64,000 bases of DNA from Pelomonas asaccharophilus_A (GTDB taxonomy: Bacteria > Pseudomonadota > Gammaproteobacteria > Burkholderiales > Burkholderiaceae_C). Positions 54,850-63,967 of this stretch are shown here, piece by piece. The DNA lies in NCBI RefSeq assembly GCF_031458115.1, contig NZ_JAVDXV010000001.1:620001-684000 (forward strand), given 5' to 3'. The notes beneath the pieces were generated by a model, which was not told the origin of the DNA, made no database searches, and saw only the letters and a list, made by a program, of their open reading frames with translations. The position numbers were made by a program, and so were the translations under genes. Numbering within the stretch: position 1 is the stretch's first letter; every line of letters begins with the position of its first letter.

Positions 54850-56181
54850 ATGAGCCAAACCGCGCGTGGACGCAATGTGGTCGTCGTCGGCACCCAGTGG
54901 GGCGACGAGGGCAAGGGCAAGGTCGTCGACTGGATGACCGATCATGCGCAAGGTGTCGTGCGCTTCCAGGGCGGCCACAACGCCGGCCACACGCTGGTCA
55001 TCAAGGGCGTGAAGACGGCGCTGCAGCTGATCCCCAGCGGCATCATGCGCGACGGCGTGGCCTGCTACATCGGCAACGGCGTCGTGCTGGACCCGACCCA
55101 CCTGCTGAGCGAGATCGAGCGCCTGGAGAAGGCCGGTGTCGACGTGCGTTCGCGTTTGTTCATCAGCGAGTCCTGCCCGCTGATCCTGCCCTTCCACGTC
55201 GCCGTCGACAAAGCGCGCGAGGCGCTGCGCGAGACCAGCGGCAGCGGCAAGATCGGCACCACCGGCAAGGGCATCGGCCCGGCCTATGAGGACAAGGTTG
55301 CCCGCCGGGCGCTGCGCGCCCAGGACCTGAAGCATCCCGAGCGCTTCGCGAAAAAGCTGCGCGAGCTGCTGGACCTGCACAACTTCGCGCTGGCGGGCTA
55401 CCTGAAGGGCGAGACGCTGGAGTTCGAGCCCATCTTCGAGCAGGCCATGAAGATGGCCGAGCAGATCAAGCCCATGCTGGCCGACGTCGGCTACATGATC
55501 CACAAGGCCAGCAAGGCCGGCGCCAACATCCTGTTCGAAGGCGCGCAGGGCACGCTGCTGGACATCGACCACGGCACCTACCCCTACGTGACGTCGAGCA
55601 ACTGCGTGGCCGGCAACGCCGCCGCCGGTGCCGGCGTGGGCCCGCAGCTGCTGCATTACATGCTGGGCATCACCAAGGCCTACACGACGCGTGTAGGCTC
55701 GGGCCCGTTCCCCACCGAGCTGGACTGGGAGGCGCCGGGCACCGTGGGCTACCACCTGTCCACCGTGGGCCAGGAGCGTGGCACCGTGACTGGCCGCGCG
55801 CGCCGCTGCGGCTGGCTGGACGCTGCCGCGCTGAAGCGCTCCATCATCATCAACGGCATCACCGGCCTGTGCCTGACCAAGCTGGACGTGCTGGACGGCC
55901 TGGCCGAGATCAAGGTGTGCGTGGGCTATGAGCTGAACGGCAAGACCACCGACATCCTGCCGCTGGATGCCGACGAGATCGAAGCCTGCACGCCCATCTT
56001 CGAGACCTTCCCGGGCTGGACCGAGACCACCTTCGGCGCCACGTCCTGGGATGCGCTGCCGGCCAACGCGCGCGCCTACCTGAAGCGCGTCGAGGAGGTC
56101 ATCGGTGCACCCATCGACATGGTCTCCACCGGCCCCGACCGCGAGCACACCATTGTGCTGCGCCATCCGTATTCCGCCTGA
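54850..56181 (+). CDS. purA: Adenylosuccinate synthetase
   Basis: Makes adenylosuccinate from IMP, GTP and aspartate in AMP synthesis, 443 aa. The P-loop-like GTQWGDEGKGKVVD is at residues 14-27 and the catalytic His lies in GGHNAGHT. The IMP-binding TTGKGIGPAYEDKVARRALR and the C-terminal GTP site region are intact. An IMP-related phosphoribosyltransferase gene follows 30 bp later. Confidence 0.97.
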   Translation: MSQTARGRNVVVVGTQWGDEGKGKVVDWMTDHAQGVVRFQGGHNAGHTLVIKGVKTALQLIPSGIMRDGVACYIGNGVVLDPTHLLSEIERLEKAGVDVRSRLFISESCPLILPFHVAVDKAREALRETSGSGKIGTTGKGIGPAYEDKVARRALRAQDLKHPERFAKKLRELLDLHNFALAGYLKGETLEFEPIFEQAMKMAEQIKPMLADVGYMIHKASKAGANILFEGAQGTLLDIDHGTYPYVTSSNCVAGNAAAGAGVGPQLLHYMLGITKAYTTRVGSGPFPTELDWEAPGTVGYHLSTVGQERGTVTGRARRCGWLDAAALKRSIIINGITGLCLTKLDVLDGLAEIKVCVGYELNGKTTDILPLDADEIEACTPIFETFPGWTETTFGATSWDALPANARAYLKRVEEVIGAPIDMVSTGPDREHTIVLRHPYSA

Positions 56182-56211
56182 TCACCATCAAACCACGGAG
56201 ACAACACCACC

Positions 56212-56733
56212 ATGTTGACCGACGACGGCAAACACCTTTACGTTTCCTGGGACGAGTACCACCTGCTGACCGAGCGTCTGGCACTCAAGGTACACGCCTC
56301 CGGCTGGGAGTTCGACCAGATCCTGTGCCTGGCCCGCGGCGGCATGCGCCCGGGCGACGTGCTGTCGCGCGTGTTCGACAAGCCGCTGGGCATCATGTCT
56401 ACCAGCTCCTACCGCGCCGAAGCCGGCACCATCCAGGGCCGTCTGGACATGGCCAAGTACATCACCATGCCCAAGGGTGAGCTGGCCGGCCGCGTGCTGT
56501 TGGTGGACGACCTGGCCGACTCCGGCGTCACGCTGAAGGCCGTCGTCGAGCGCCTGCGCGGCATGCCTGCCATCACCGAACTGCGCTCCGCGGTCATCTG
56601 GACCAAGCAGGTCTCGGCTTACACGCCGGACTACTACTGCGAGATGCTGGAAACCTCGCCGTGGATCCACCAGCCGTTCGAGGAATACGACGGCATGGGG
56701 CCGGAGGCGCTGGCGAAGAAATTCGTCGTCTGA
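56212..56733 (+). CDS. hpt: Purine phosphoribosyltransferase family protein
   Basis: Type I phosphoribosyltransferase of 173 aa. The PRPP-binding motif is VLLVDDLADSGVTL, with the paired acidic residues present. The N-terminal ILCLARGGMRPGDVLSRVF carries the PPi loop. Its position after purA suggests a purine salvage role (hypoxanthine or xanthine), and Burkholderiales homologues are commonly called hpt. The base specificity is inference, since the protein is as close to WbpXX/XGPRT-like members by pattern. It ends the long run. Confidence 0.8.
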   Translation: MLTDDGKHLYVSWDEYHLLTERLALKVHASGWEFDQILCLARGGMRPGDVLSRVFDKPLGIMSTSSYRAEAGTIQGRLDMAKYITMPKGELAGRVLLVDDLADSGVTLKAVVERLRGMPAITELRSAVIWTKQVSAYTPDYYCEMLETSPWIHQPFEEYDGMGPEALAKKFVV

Positions 56734-56833
56734 GGCATGACGGTGGGCGCCAGGCACGAATCGCTGAAGCGCCCGTCGAGGGCCTCGGGCTCCTGGCGCC
56801 AGACCTTTTGCGCCTTTCCCGAGCACCAAAGCA

Positions 56834-56866
56834 AAAAGGCCGGCGCTTTCGCGTCGGCCTTTTCAT
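56834..56866. terminator. Bidirectional terminator between hpt and tRNA-Leu(CAG)
   Basis: AAAAGGCCGGCG (56834-56845) pairs with CGTCGGCCTTTT (56852-56863) with one G-T pair. It ends in T on the plus strand, and in T on the minus strand for the tRNA read leftward. Confidence 0.85.
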
Positions 56867-56875
56867 TTCTTGTTT

Positions 56876-56960
<85 letters not shown>

Positions 56961-57028
56961 AAGGTGCTCAAAACTTCTGTTGAAGTCCTGAGCCGTTTCA
57001 GGAAAACCGAGACTATATCATCAAAAAC

Positions 57029-59332
57029 TTGAAGAACACAAATTCGTCGCCTACGGGCGATGGCGCAGGGCTGCTCGGCGAGATCGAGGGCACGCTGCAA
57101 GGCCACCGCGACGGCCACGGCTTCCTGATCCCTGACGACGGCTCCTCGGACATCTACCTGTCCTCGCAGGAGACGCACGCCGTCATGCACGGCGACCGCC
57201 TGCGCGTGCGCGTGGTGCGCTTCGACAAGCGCGGCCGCCCCGAAGGCAAGGTGCTGGAGATCCTCGAGCGCAAGAAGCGGCCCATCATCGGCCGGCTGCT
57301 GCTGGAGTCGGGCATCTGGCTGGTCGCGCCCGAAGACCGGCGCATGGGCCAGGACATCCTGATCCCCAAGAACGGCATTGCCAATGCCACGGCGGGTCAG
57401 GTCGTCGCCGTCGAGCTGACCGAGCCGCCGTCGCTGTATTCGCAGCCGGTGGGCCGTGTGGTCGAGGTGTTAGGGGAGATTGACGATCCTGGCATGGAGA
57501 TCGAGATCGCTGTGCGCAAGTACGACGTGCCGCACCGCTTCAGCCCCGAGACGCTGGCGCAATCCGCCAAGCTGCCCGAGAAACTGCGCGCTGCCGACCT
57601 GAAGCACCGCATCGACCTGCGCGACGTGCCGCTGGTCACCATCGATGGCGAGGACGCCCGCGACTTCGACGACGCCGTCTACTGCGAGCCCTACAAGGTC
57701 GGTCGGGGCAAGAAGGCCTTCGAGGGCTGGCGCCTGCTGGTGGCCATTGCCGATGTGTCGCACTACGTGAAGCCGAACGAGCCGCTGGACGCCGATGCCT
57801 ACGAGCGCGCGACATCCGTCTACTTTCCGCGCCGCGTCATCCCGATGCTGCCGGAGAAGCTGTCCAACGGCCTGTGCTCACTGAACCCGTACGAGGACCG
57901 CCTCAGTATGGTCTGCGACATGCTCGTGTCCAGCGACGGTGCCGTCAGCGCCTACCAGTTCTATCCGGCGGTCATCTGTTCGCACGCGCGCTTCACCTAC
58001 ACCGAGGTGGCCGCCATCCTCGGCAACACGCACGGGCCTGAAGCGGCGAAGCGGCGTGAGTTGGTGCCGCATCTGCTGCATCTGCACGAGGTCTATCGTG
58101 CGCTGCTGTCCGAGCGCCAGCGCCGCGGCGCCATCGACTTCGAGACCACCGAGACGCAGATCGTCTGCGACGACAACGGCCGCATCGAGAAAATCATCCC
58201 GCGCACCCGCAACGATGCGCACCGGCTGATCGAGGAGGCCATGCTGGCCGCCAACACCTGCTCGGCCGACTTCATCCAGACCAACAAGCATCACGCGCTG
58301 TACCGCGTGCACGAAGGCCCCACGCCGGAGAAGCGCCAGACGCTGCAGGCCTACCTGCGCTCGCTGGGCATCGCGCTGGGCATCTCCGACGACCCGGCGC
58401 CGCGCGAATTCCAGCAGCTGGCCGAGGCCACCAAGGACCGCCCGGACGCGCAGCAGATCCACCAGATGCTGCTGCGTTCCATGCAGCAGGCCATCTACAC
58501 CGGCACCAACTCCGGCCACTTCGGCCTGGCCTATCCGGCATACACGCACTTCACCAGCCCCATTCGACGCTATCCGGACCTGCTGGTGCACCGCGTCATC
58601 AAGGCGCTGCTGGCGAGCAAGAAGTACGTGCTGGACGCCAGCAAGATGAACGTGCCGCAGGCGCCCAAGCGCCCCGGTCGCCCGCCGCCGCCCAACCCGG
58701 CGGAGGCGCGCAACGAGGCCGAGCGCTGGGAGGTCGTCGGCGCGCATTGCAGCGCCAACGAGCGCCGTGCCGACGAGGCCAGCCGCGATGTCGAGGCCTG
58801 GCTGAAATGCCGCTACATGCGCGACCGTCTGGGCGAGGAGTTCGCTGGCACGGTCAGCGCCGTCACATCGTTCGGCCTGTTCGTGCAGCTGGACGCGCTC
58901 TACGTCGAAGGCCTGGTGCACATCACCGAGCTGGGCGGGGAGTACTTCAAGTTCGACGACACGCGCCAGGAGCTGCGCGGCGAGCGCACTGGCATCCGCT
59001 ACGCCACCGGCGCGCGCGTTCAGGTGCAGGTCAGCCGTGTGGACCTGGATGGGCGCCGCATCGACTTCCGCCTGGTGCGCGATGCCGACGAGGCGCGGCT
59101 GCTGAGTCGAGGCAAGCCTGCGCCCAAGGCGCCGGCGAAGAAACGCGCGCCCAAGACCGCCGTCGAGGCGCTGGACGAAGTGCGTCAGGCCGACCGTGAT
59201 GTGAAGAAGAGCCGCAAGGAGGTGGTTGCCGGCCTGCATCCGGTCAAGGCGGCGCAGCAGGCGGCCAAGCGTGCGGCCACCAAGGCCGCGAAGAAGACGG
59301 CCGCCAAGGCGGCGACGCGCAAGCGCCGCTGA
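57029..59332 (+). CDS. rnr: Ribonuclease R
   Basis: Processive 3'-5' exoribonuclease that degrades structured RNA, 767 aa. The start codon is TTG at 57029 (MKNTNSSPTGDG), with no clear ribosome site. A cold-shock-like domain opens GTLQGHRDGHGFLIPDDG. The RNB domain carries the metal-binding Asp206, Asp212, Asp214 and Asp215. An S1 domain follows (FAGTVSAVTSFGLFVQLDAL). The C-terminus is Lys/Ala-rich. It ends 3 bp from the convergent nnr stop, with no terminator. Confidence 0.94.
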   Translation: MKNTNSSPTGDGAGLLGEIEGTLQGHRDGHGFLIPDDGSSDIYLSSQETHAVMHGDRLRVRVVRFDKRGRPEGKVLEILERKKRPIIGRLLLESGIWLVAPEDRRMGQDILIPKNGIANATAGQVVAVELTEPPSLYSQPVGRVVEVLGEIDDPGMEIEIAVRKYDVPHRFSPETLAQSAKLPEKLRAADLKHRIDLRDVPLVTIDGEDARDFDDAVYCEPYKVGRGKKAFEGWRLLVAIADVSHYVKPNEPLDADAYERATSVYFPRRVIPMLPEKLSNGLCSLNPYEDRLSMVCDMLVSSDGAVSAYQFYPAVICSHARFTYTEVAAILGNTHGPEAAKRRELVPHLLHLHEVYRALLSERQRRGAIDFETTETQIVCDDNGRIEKIIPRTRNDAHRLIEEAMLAANTCSADFIQTNKHHALYRVHEGPTPEKRQTLQAYLRSLGIALGISDDPAPREFQQLAEATKDRPDAQQIHQMLLRSMQQAIYTGTNSGHFGLAYPAYTHFTSPIRRYPDLLVHRVIKALLASKKYVLDASKMNVPQAPKRPGRPPPPNPAEARNEAERWEVVGAHCSANERRADEASRDVEAWLKCRYMRDRLGEEFAGTVSAVTSFGLFVQLDALYVEGLVHITELGGEYFKFDDTRQELRGERTGIRYATGARVQVQVSRVDLDGRRIDFRLVRDADEARLLSRGKPAPKAPAKKRAPKTAVEALDEVRQADRDVKKSRKEVVAGLHPVKAAQQAAKRAATKAAKKTAAKAATRKRR

Positions 59333-59335
59333 GCG

Positions 59336-60688
59336 TCAGCGCCCGTCGGGCAGGCGGGCGATGAGGTCGCTGGCGCGCAGCACGCCGTCGACCTCGCCCG
59401 CGCGGCCGTGGGCGTCGACGCCCGCGCAGGCGATGCGATGGGCGCTGGCGCCGGGCTGCTGCGCCCACAGGCCGCCCAGCCAGCCCGCAAGCACATCACC
59501 GCTGCCGGCCGTCGCCAGCGCCGGCCCGCCGCTGGCGCAGATGGCAGGCCTTTCATCGGGCGATGCGATGACGCTGCCAGAACCCTTCAGCACCACGGTG
59601 CAACCCAGTCGCCCGGCCAGCTCCTGCGCTGCGCGCAGGCGGTCGGCCTGCACTCCGGCCGTGTCCAGGCCCAGCAGGCGCGCCGCCTCGAGTGGATGCG
59701 GTGTCAGCAGCGTCGCGGAAGCCGGGCGCCCCCGCAGCAGCCCTTGCAGTGACGGATCGGCGGCGATAGCGTTCAGCGCATCGGCATCGATGACGAGCCG
59801 TGGCAGCTGTTGCAGCAGCGCGGGCAGGGCATGCGCAATGGCCGGGCCGGCGCCGCAGCCGATGACGCCTAAGGCGTTCGGCAACTCGGCCGGCGTGCCG
59901 CGCATCAGTTCCGGCTGGCCAGGGTCCGTGGCTTCGTCGGGTCTGCTGTTCAACAGGTCCAGATAGACCCGGCCCGCACCGCAGGCCAGTGCAGCTCGGG
60001 CGGCCAGCCGCGCCGCGCCCTGCATGCCCGGCGCGCCACCGACCACCAGCACCTGGCCGTGGCTGCCCTTGTGGCTGGTAGGGCTGCGGTGGGGCTGTGC
60101 TGCGGGACCCAGCAGGTCAGCCGTCGGCGCCTCGTCGGGCGCGACGCGCAGGTCATCAAACCAGAGGCGTCCGGCATGGGCGCGGCCCTCGCCGGTGAAC
60201 AGGCCAGGCTTCCGCGTCAGTAGCACCAGCGTGTGGTCAGCGCGCACGGCCCGCTCGCCGGCGGGTTGCCCCGTGTCGGCCAGCAGCCCGCTGGGCAGGT
60301 CCACGGCGAGGATGGGTGCGCTGCATGCCTGCATGGCCGCCATCGTCGCCAGCATTTCGGCGTTTGGTGGGCGGCTCAAGCCCAGGCCCAGCAGGGCGTC
60401 GATGACCAGGCTGGGGCGCTCCGGTGCGGCATGGCCGACGTGGGCTGCGACGCCGGCCTCGGCCAGTCGCCGTGCGGCGATGCGACCGTCGCCACCGTTG
60501 TTGCCGGGGCCGCAGACCACCCAGACCGGGCCGTCCCCGCGCCGCAGCGCCAGCGCCAGCTTGGCCACCGCCAGGCCGGCCCGTTCCATCAGGTCGGGCG
60601 AGTGGACGAGCGCGCGCGCCTCGATGCGCCGGCTGGCGGCGATGTCGAACAGCGGCAGCGTGGCGGTGGTGGGCAGCAGCGCGTGCAT
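59336..60688 (-). CDS. nnr: Bifunctional NAD(P)H-hydrate epimerase/dehydratase
   Basis: Repairs hydrated NAD(P)H. The N-terminal YjeF-type epimerase half has GPGNNGGDG, and the C-terminal ADP-dependent dehydratase half has GSHGQVLVVGG, LTPHPLEAARLLG and GGPALATAGSGDVLAGWLG. It has 450 aa from the ATG at 60688 (MHALLPTTATLPL). A longer frame upstream reads into the neighbour and has no homology-like sequence. It lies 10 bp after the FAD oxidoreductase on the same strand. Confidence 0.93.
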   Translation of the reverse strand: MHALLPTTATLPLFDIAASRRIEARALVHSPDLMERAGLAVAKLALALRRGDGPVWVVCGPGNNGGDGRIAARRLAEAGVAAHVGHAAPERPSLVIDALLGLGLSRPPNAEMLATMAAMQACSAPILAVDLPSGLLADTGQPAGERAVRADHTLVLLTRKPGLFTGEGRAHAGRLWFDDLRVAPDEAPTADLLGPAAQPHRSPTSHKGSHGQVLVVGGAPGMQGAARLAARAALACGAGRVYLDLLNSRPDEATDPGQPELMRGTPAELPNALGVIGCGAGPAIAHALPALLQQLPRLVIDADALNAIAADPSLQGLLRGRPASATLLTPHPLEAARLLGLDTAGVQADRLRAAQELAGRLGCTVVLKGSGSVIASPDERPAICASGGPALATAGSGDVLAGWLGGLWAQQPGASAHRIACAGVDAHGRAGEVDGVLRASDLIARLPDGR

Positions 60689-60698
60689 ACCCAGGAGC

Positions 60699-61949
60699 TT
60701 AGGCCAGCCGCTGCGGGCCCAGCGCGGTGATGTCCAGCGCCGGCGTCTGGCCGCTGATCTGCTGTGCCAGCACCTGGGCGATACCGCAGGCCTGGCCCCA
60801 GCCACCGCCGCCGGGCGACAGGTTCAGCCACAGGCCGGGTGTGCCGCTGGCGCCCAGCAGCGGCATGCCGTCGGGCGCCACCGCGCGGCGACTCTGGCCT
60901 TGCTGCACCTGCTGGTGCAGGACCGAGCCTGGGAACCAGTGCTGCAGGTCGCGGTGCAGTGCCTCGAAATCGGGCTTGGCCTTGTCCTTGGTGCCCGTGA
61001 CGACGAGCCCGCCGGTGACCCGCACGCGCTGGCCTGTTCGGATCACTGTCACGCCGCGCTCCAGGTCCAGCCAGGCGGCTCTTGGCCCCAGATCCGGATG
61101 GGCCTCGAGCAGTCTCAGTGGTGCGGTGACCGACGTCTCCCACAGCGCGGCCAGCGGCAGACGCCGCCCCAGCAGCGTCGGCGCTTCCAGGCCATTGCAC
61201 AGCACGATGGCGTCGAAGCGTTCGTCCTGCGGCCCCGGTGCGTGCGGCTGCGTGTCGCCGGCGTCCCGCTCCGCGGTGCGGGTGGGGGCCTCGGCGGGCG
61301 GGGTGTACTCGTGCCGCAGCGTCAGCCCGGCGCCATCTGCGGTGATGGCGCGCACCGTCGTGTGAAAGCGGAATCCCGCGCCCAGCCGGCGTGCCTGGTG
61401 GCGCAGTTGCTGCGCGAACAGTCGGGCGTTGCCGGTGCCACCCTGGGCGAACGCCAGCGCGGCCGCCAGGGATGCCTCCCGGTTCAGCCCGGGTTCACGC
61501 TGGCGGGCTTGCTCCGCGTCCAGCAGTGCGGCCCGCAGCCCCAGCGCTCGCCAGCTCTCCAGCTTGGCCTCGATGGCTGCGATGTGTTTCGGATCGGTCA
61601 GCGCCACCAACAGGCCTTCGGCGGCTTCATCGTCCAGTCCCAGCGTCTGGCGCAGCTCGGTGGTTCGGACGAGGCTCAACTGGCTCAGTGCGCTCAGCAC
61701 CGAGGCAGCATCGGCGTCACCGCGCGCCGCGCGCCAGCGGCGCCAGCGCCAGGTCAAGGGTGCTGGAGTCGCGGCCTCGTTCAGGCCGGGTGCGAAGGGG
61801 GCCAGCAGCGCGCTGCTGGCAAAGCTGGCCTGTTCGGCCACGCTGCCGCCGCGCTCGAAGACCTGGACCTGGCAACCCAGGGCCGCCAGTTCATAAGCCG
61901 TCGTCACGCCGGCCAGCCCGGCGCCCACCACCGCGACCTTGCGGCTCAC
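60699..61949 (-). CDS. FAD-dependent oxidoreductase (DadA-like)
   Basis: FAD amine oxidoreductase of the D-amino-acid dehydrogenase/glycine oxidase superfamily, 416 aa. I chose GTG at 61949 (MSRKVAVVGAGLAG) because it places the FAD-binding GAGLAGVTTAYELA at the N-terminus. The frame upstream overlaps the rpsB promoter. The C-terminal GVTVIRTGQRVRVTGG and LWLNLSPGGGGWGQACG segments match the family. The substrate is unknown. It is probably cotranscribed with nnr. Confidence 0.85.
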   Translation of the reverse strand: MSRKVAVVGAGLAGVTTAYELAALGCQVQVFERGGSVAEQASFASSALLAPFAPGLNEAATPAPLTWRWRRWRAARGDADAASVLSALSQLSLVRTTELRQTLGLDDEAAEGLLVALTDPKHIAAIEAKLESWRALGLRAALLDAEQARQREPGLNREASLAAALAFAQGGTGNARLFAQQLRHQARRLGAGFRFHTTVRAITADGAGLTLRHEYTPPAEAPTRTAERDAGDTQPHAPGPQDERFDAIVLCNGLEAPTLLGRRLPLAALWETSVTAPLRLLEAHPDLGPRAAWLDLERGVTVIRTGQRVRVTGGLVVTGTKDKAKPDFEALHRDLQHWFPGSVLHQQVQQGQSRRAVAPDGMPLLGASGTPGLWLNLSPGGGGWGQACGIAQVLAQQISGQTPALDITALGPQRLA

Positions 61950-62034
61950 CGATGCACCTGGACGGCGATCACCAGGAGGCTGGTCGTGTGGGCAGGCGCG
62001 CAGCGGCGTCGGCGGATGGTGGCCATGAATTGTG

Positions 62035-62040
62035 TATACT
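62035..62040 (+). promoter_or_regulatory. -10 box of the rpsB operon
   Basis: TATACT in GTGTATACTCTGCGGG. No convincing -35 box is seen at the usual distance. Transcription would start near 62047. Confidence 0.5.
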
Positions 62041-62046
62041 CTGCGG

Positions 62047-62257
62047 GTTTTGCCGGAGGGCTCAGCACATTTGGTGCTGGTCAGGCCCGGCAGAACGGTT
62101 GTGATGAAGGCGGCTGAAGCGTTCAGCGCCACGTTGCAATCAATCGCAAACCGGCCACATCAAGGTGTTGCGGCTTGCGGTGTTCAGGAAACGGTTGTTT
62201 CCAGACGCTGCAACGCAATTCGGGCCGGATTTTAGACCCAACCTTCGAGGAAGACCC
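62047..62257 (+). promoter_or_regulatory. Structured leader of rpsB
   Basis: About 210 nt of leader without a gene. The first element is a two-tier hairpin: outer TGCCGG (62051-62056) with CCGGCA (62087-62092), inner CAGCAC (62063-62068) with GTGCTG (62074-62079). S2 autoregulates rpsB-tsf through its leader in E. coli, and this element is in the right place. The match to that RNA family is not confirmed. Confidence 0.5.
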
Positions 62258-63004
62258 ATGTCTGTCACGATGCGCGAGATGCTGGAAGCCGGCGTCCATT
62301 TCGGCCACCAAACCCGCTTCTGGAACCCCAAGATGGCCCCGTATATCTACGGCCATCGCAACAAGATCCACATCATCAACCTGGAAAAGACGCTGCCCGC
62401 GTTCCAGGACGCGATGAAGTTCGTCCGCTCGCTGGCGGCCAAGCGCGGCACGATCCTGATGATCGGCACGAAGCGCCAGGCCCGTGAGTTCGTCGCCGCT
62501 GAAGCCCAGCGCGCCGGCATGCCCTACGTCGACTCGCGTTGGCTGGGCGGCATGATGACCAACTTCAAGACGGTCAAGACCTCGCTGAAGAACCTGAAGG
62601 ACATGCAGGCCCAGGTCGAGGCTGGCACCCAGCCCGCGATCAAGAAGGAAGCCCTGCTGTTCCAGCGCGACATCGCCAAGCTGGAAAAGAACATCGGCGG
62701 CATCCAGGACATGACCGCGCTGCCCGACGCCATCTTCGTCATCGACGTCGGCTATCACAAGATTGCCGTTGCCGAAGCCAAGAAGCTGGGTATTCCCGTC
62801 ATCGGCGTGGTTGACACCAACCACTCGCCCGAAGGCATCGACTACGTCATTCCCGGTAACGACGACTCTGCCAAGGCCGTGGCCCTGTATGCCCGCGCCG
62901 TTGCTGACGCCGTGCTCGAAGGCAAGGCAAACGCCACCGCCGACGTGCTGGCTGCCGTTGCCCCGGCTGGCGACGAGTTCGTCGAGGTCTCCGAAGAGGC
63001 CTGA
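62258..63004 (+). CDS. rpsB: 30S ribosomal protein S2
   Basis: Small-subunit protein, 248 aa. I chose the ATG at 62258, with CGAGGAAG just upstream. The frame upstream is open but lies in the leader. Signatures are MLEAGVHFGHQTRFWNPKM and PVIGVVDTNHSPEGIDYVIPGN. A terminator-like hairpin separates it from tsf. Confidence 0.98.
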   Translation: MSVTMREMLEAGVHFGHQTRFWNPKMAPYIYGHRNKIHIINLEKTLPAFQDAMKFVRSLAAKRGTILMIGTKRQAREFVAAEAQRAGMPYVDSRWLGGMMTNFKTVKTSLKNLKDMQAQVEAGTQPAIKKEALLFQRDIAKLEKNIGGIQDMTALPDAIFVIDVGYHKIAVAEAKKLGIPVIGVVDTNHSPEGIDYVIPGNDDSAKAVALYARAVADAVLEGKANATADVLAAVAPAGDEFVEVSEEA

Positions 63005-63024
63005 GCCCTTCCTACCCTGCATTG

Positions 63025-63049
63025 AAAGGGGCCGTCACGGCCCCTTTTT
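63025..63049 (+). terminator. Hairpin with T run between rpsB and tsf
   Basis: AAAGGGGCCG (63025-63034) and CGGCCCCTTT (63038-63047) form a perfect 10-bp stem with a TCA loop, ending in T bases. It can act as an attenuator that sets the S2:EF-Ts ratio. Confidence 0.8.
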
Positions 63050-63073
63050 CCAACCGAAATCTGGAGAAGAGAA

Positions 63074-63967
63074 ATGGCTGCTATCACCGCAAGCATGGTG
63101 GGCGAACTGCGTGCCCGCACCGACGCCCCGATGATGGAGTGCAAGAAGGCGCTGACCGAGGCCGACGGCGACCTGGGCCGCGCTGAAGAGATCCTGCGCG
63201 TCAAGCTGGGCAACAAGGCCGGCAAGGCTGCCTCGCGCATCACCGCCGAAGGCATCGTTGCCGCGGCCGTGGTCGGCGGCAACGGCGCGCTGATCGAAGT
63301 CAACTGCGAGACCGACTTCGTCTCGAAGAACGACGCCTTCCTGGCCTTCGTGAACGCGCTGGCCGGCCTGGTCGCCGAGCAGAACCCCGCTGACGTGGCC
63401 GCCCTGTCGGCGCTGCCGCTGTCGCAAGAAGGCTTCGGCCCGACGGTGGAAGACGTGCGCAAGGGCCTGATCGGCAAGATCGGCGAGAACATGACGATCC
63501 GCCGCTTCCAGCGCTACACCGGCTCCAAGCTGGCCACCTACCTGCACGGCACCCGCATCGGCGTGGTCGTCGAGTTCGAAGGTGACGAAGTCGCCGCCAA
63601 GGACGTCGCGATGCACATCGCCGCCATGAAGCCGGCCGCGCTGTCGGGCGCAGACGTGTCGGCCGAACTGGTGGAGAAGGAACGCAAGATCGCCACCGAG
63701 AAGGCTGCCGAATCCGGCAAGCCGGCCGACATCGTCGCCAAGATGGTGGAAGGCTCGGTGCAGAAGTTCCTGAAGGAAGTCTCGCTGCTGGACCAGGTCT
63801 TCGTGAAGGCCGCCGACGGCAAGCAGACGGTCGGCGCCCACCTGAAGTCGGTCAACACCACGGTCAAGAGCTTCACGCTCTACGTCGTGGGCGAGGGCAT
63901 CGAGAAGAAGGTCGACGACTTCGCGGCTGAAGTGGCGGCCCAGGTCGCTGCTGCAAAGGGTCAGTAA
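63074..63967 (+). CDS. tsf: Elongation factor Ts
   Basis: Guanine nucleotide exchange factor for EF-Tu, 297 aa. The N-terminal domain has VGELRARTDAPMMECKKAL and the core has VNCETDFVSKND, both diagnostic. GGAGAAGAG precedes the ATG. The stop codon TAA is at 63965-63967, so the gene is complete. The last 33 bases of the window start a GC-rich segment and hold nothing else. Confidence 0.98.
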   Translation: MAAITASMVGELRARTDAPMMECKKALTEADGDLGRAEEILRVKLGNKAGKAASRITAEGIVAAAVVGGNGALIEVNCETDFVSKNDAFLAFVNALAGLVAEQNPADVAALSALPLSQEGFGPTVEDVRKGLIGKIGENMTIRRFQRYTGSKLATYLHGTRIGVVVEFEGDEVAAKDVAMHIAAMKPAALSGADVSAELVEKERKIATEKAAESGKPADIVAKMVEGSVQKFLKEVSLLDQVFVKAADGKQTVGAHLKSVNTTVKSFTLYVVGEGIEKKVDDFAAEVAAQVAAAKGQ

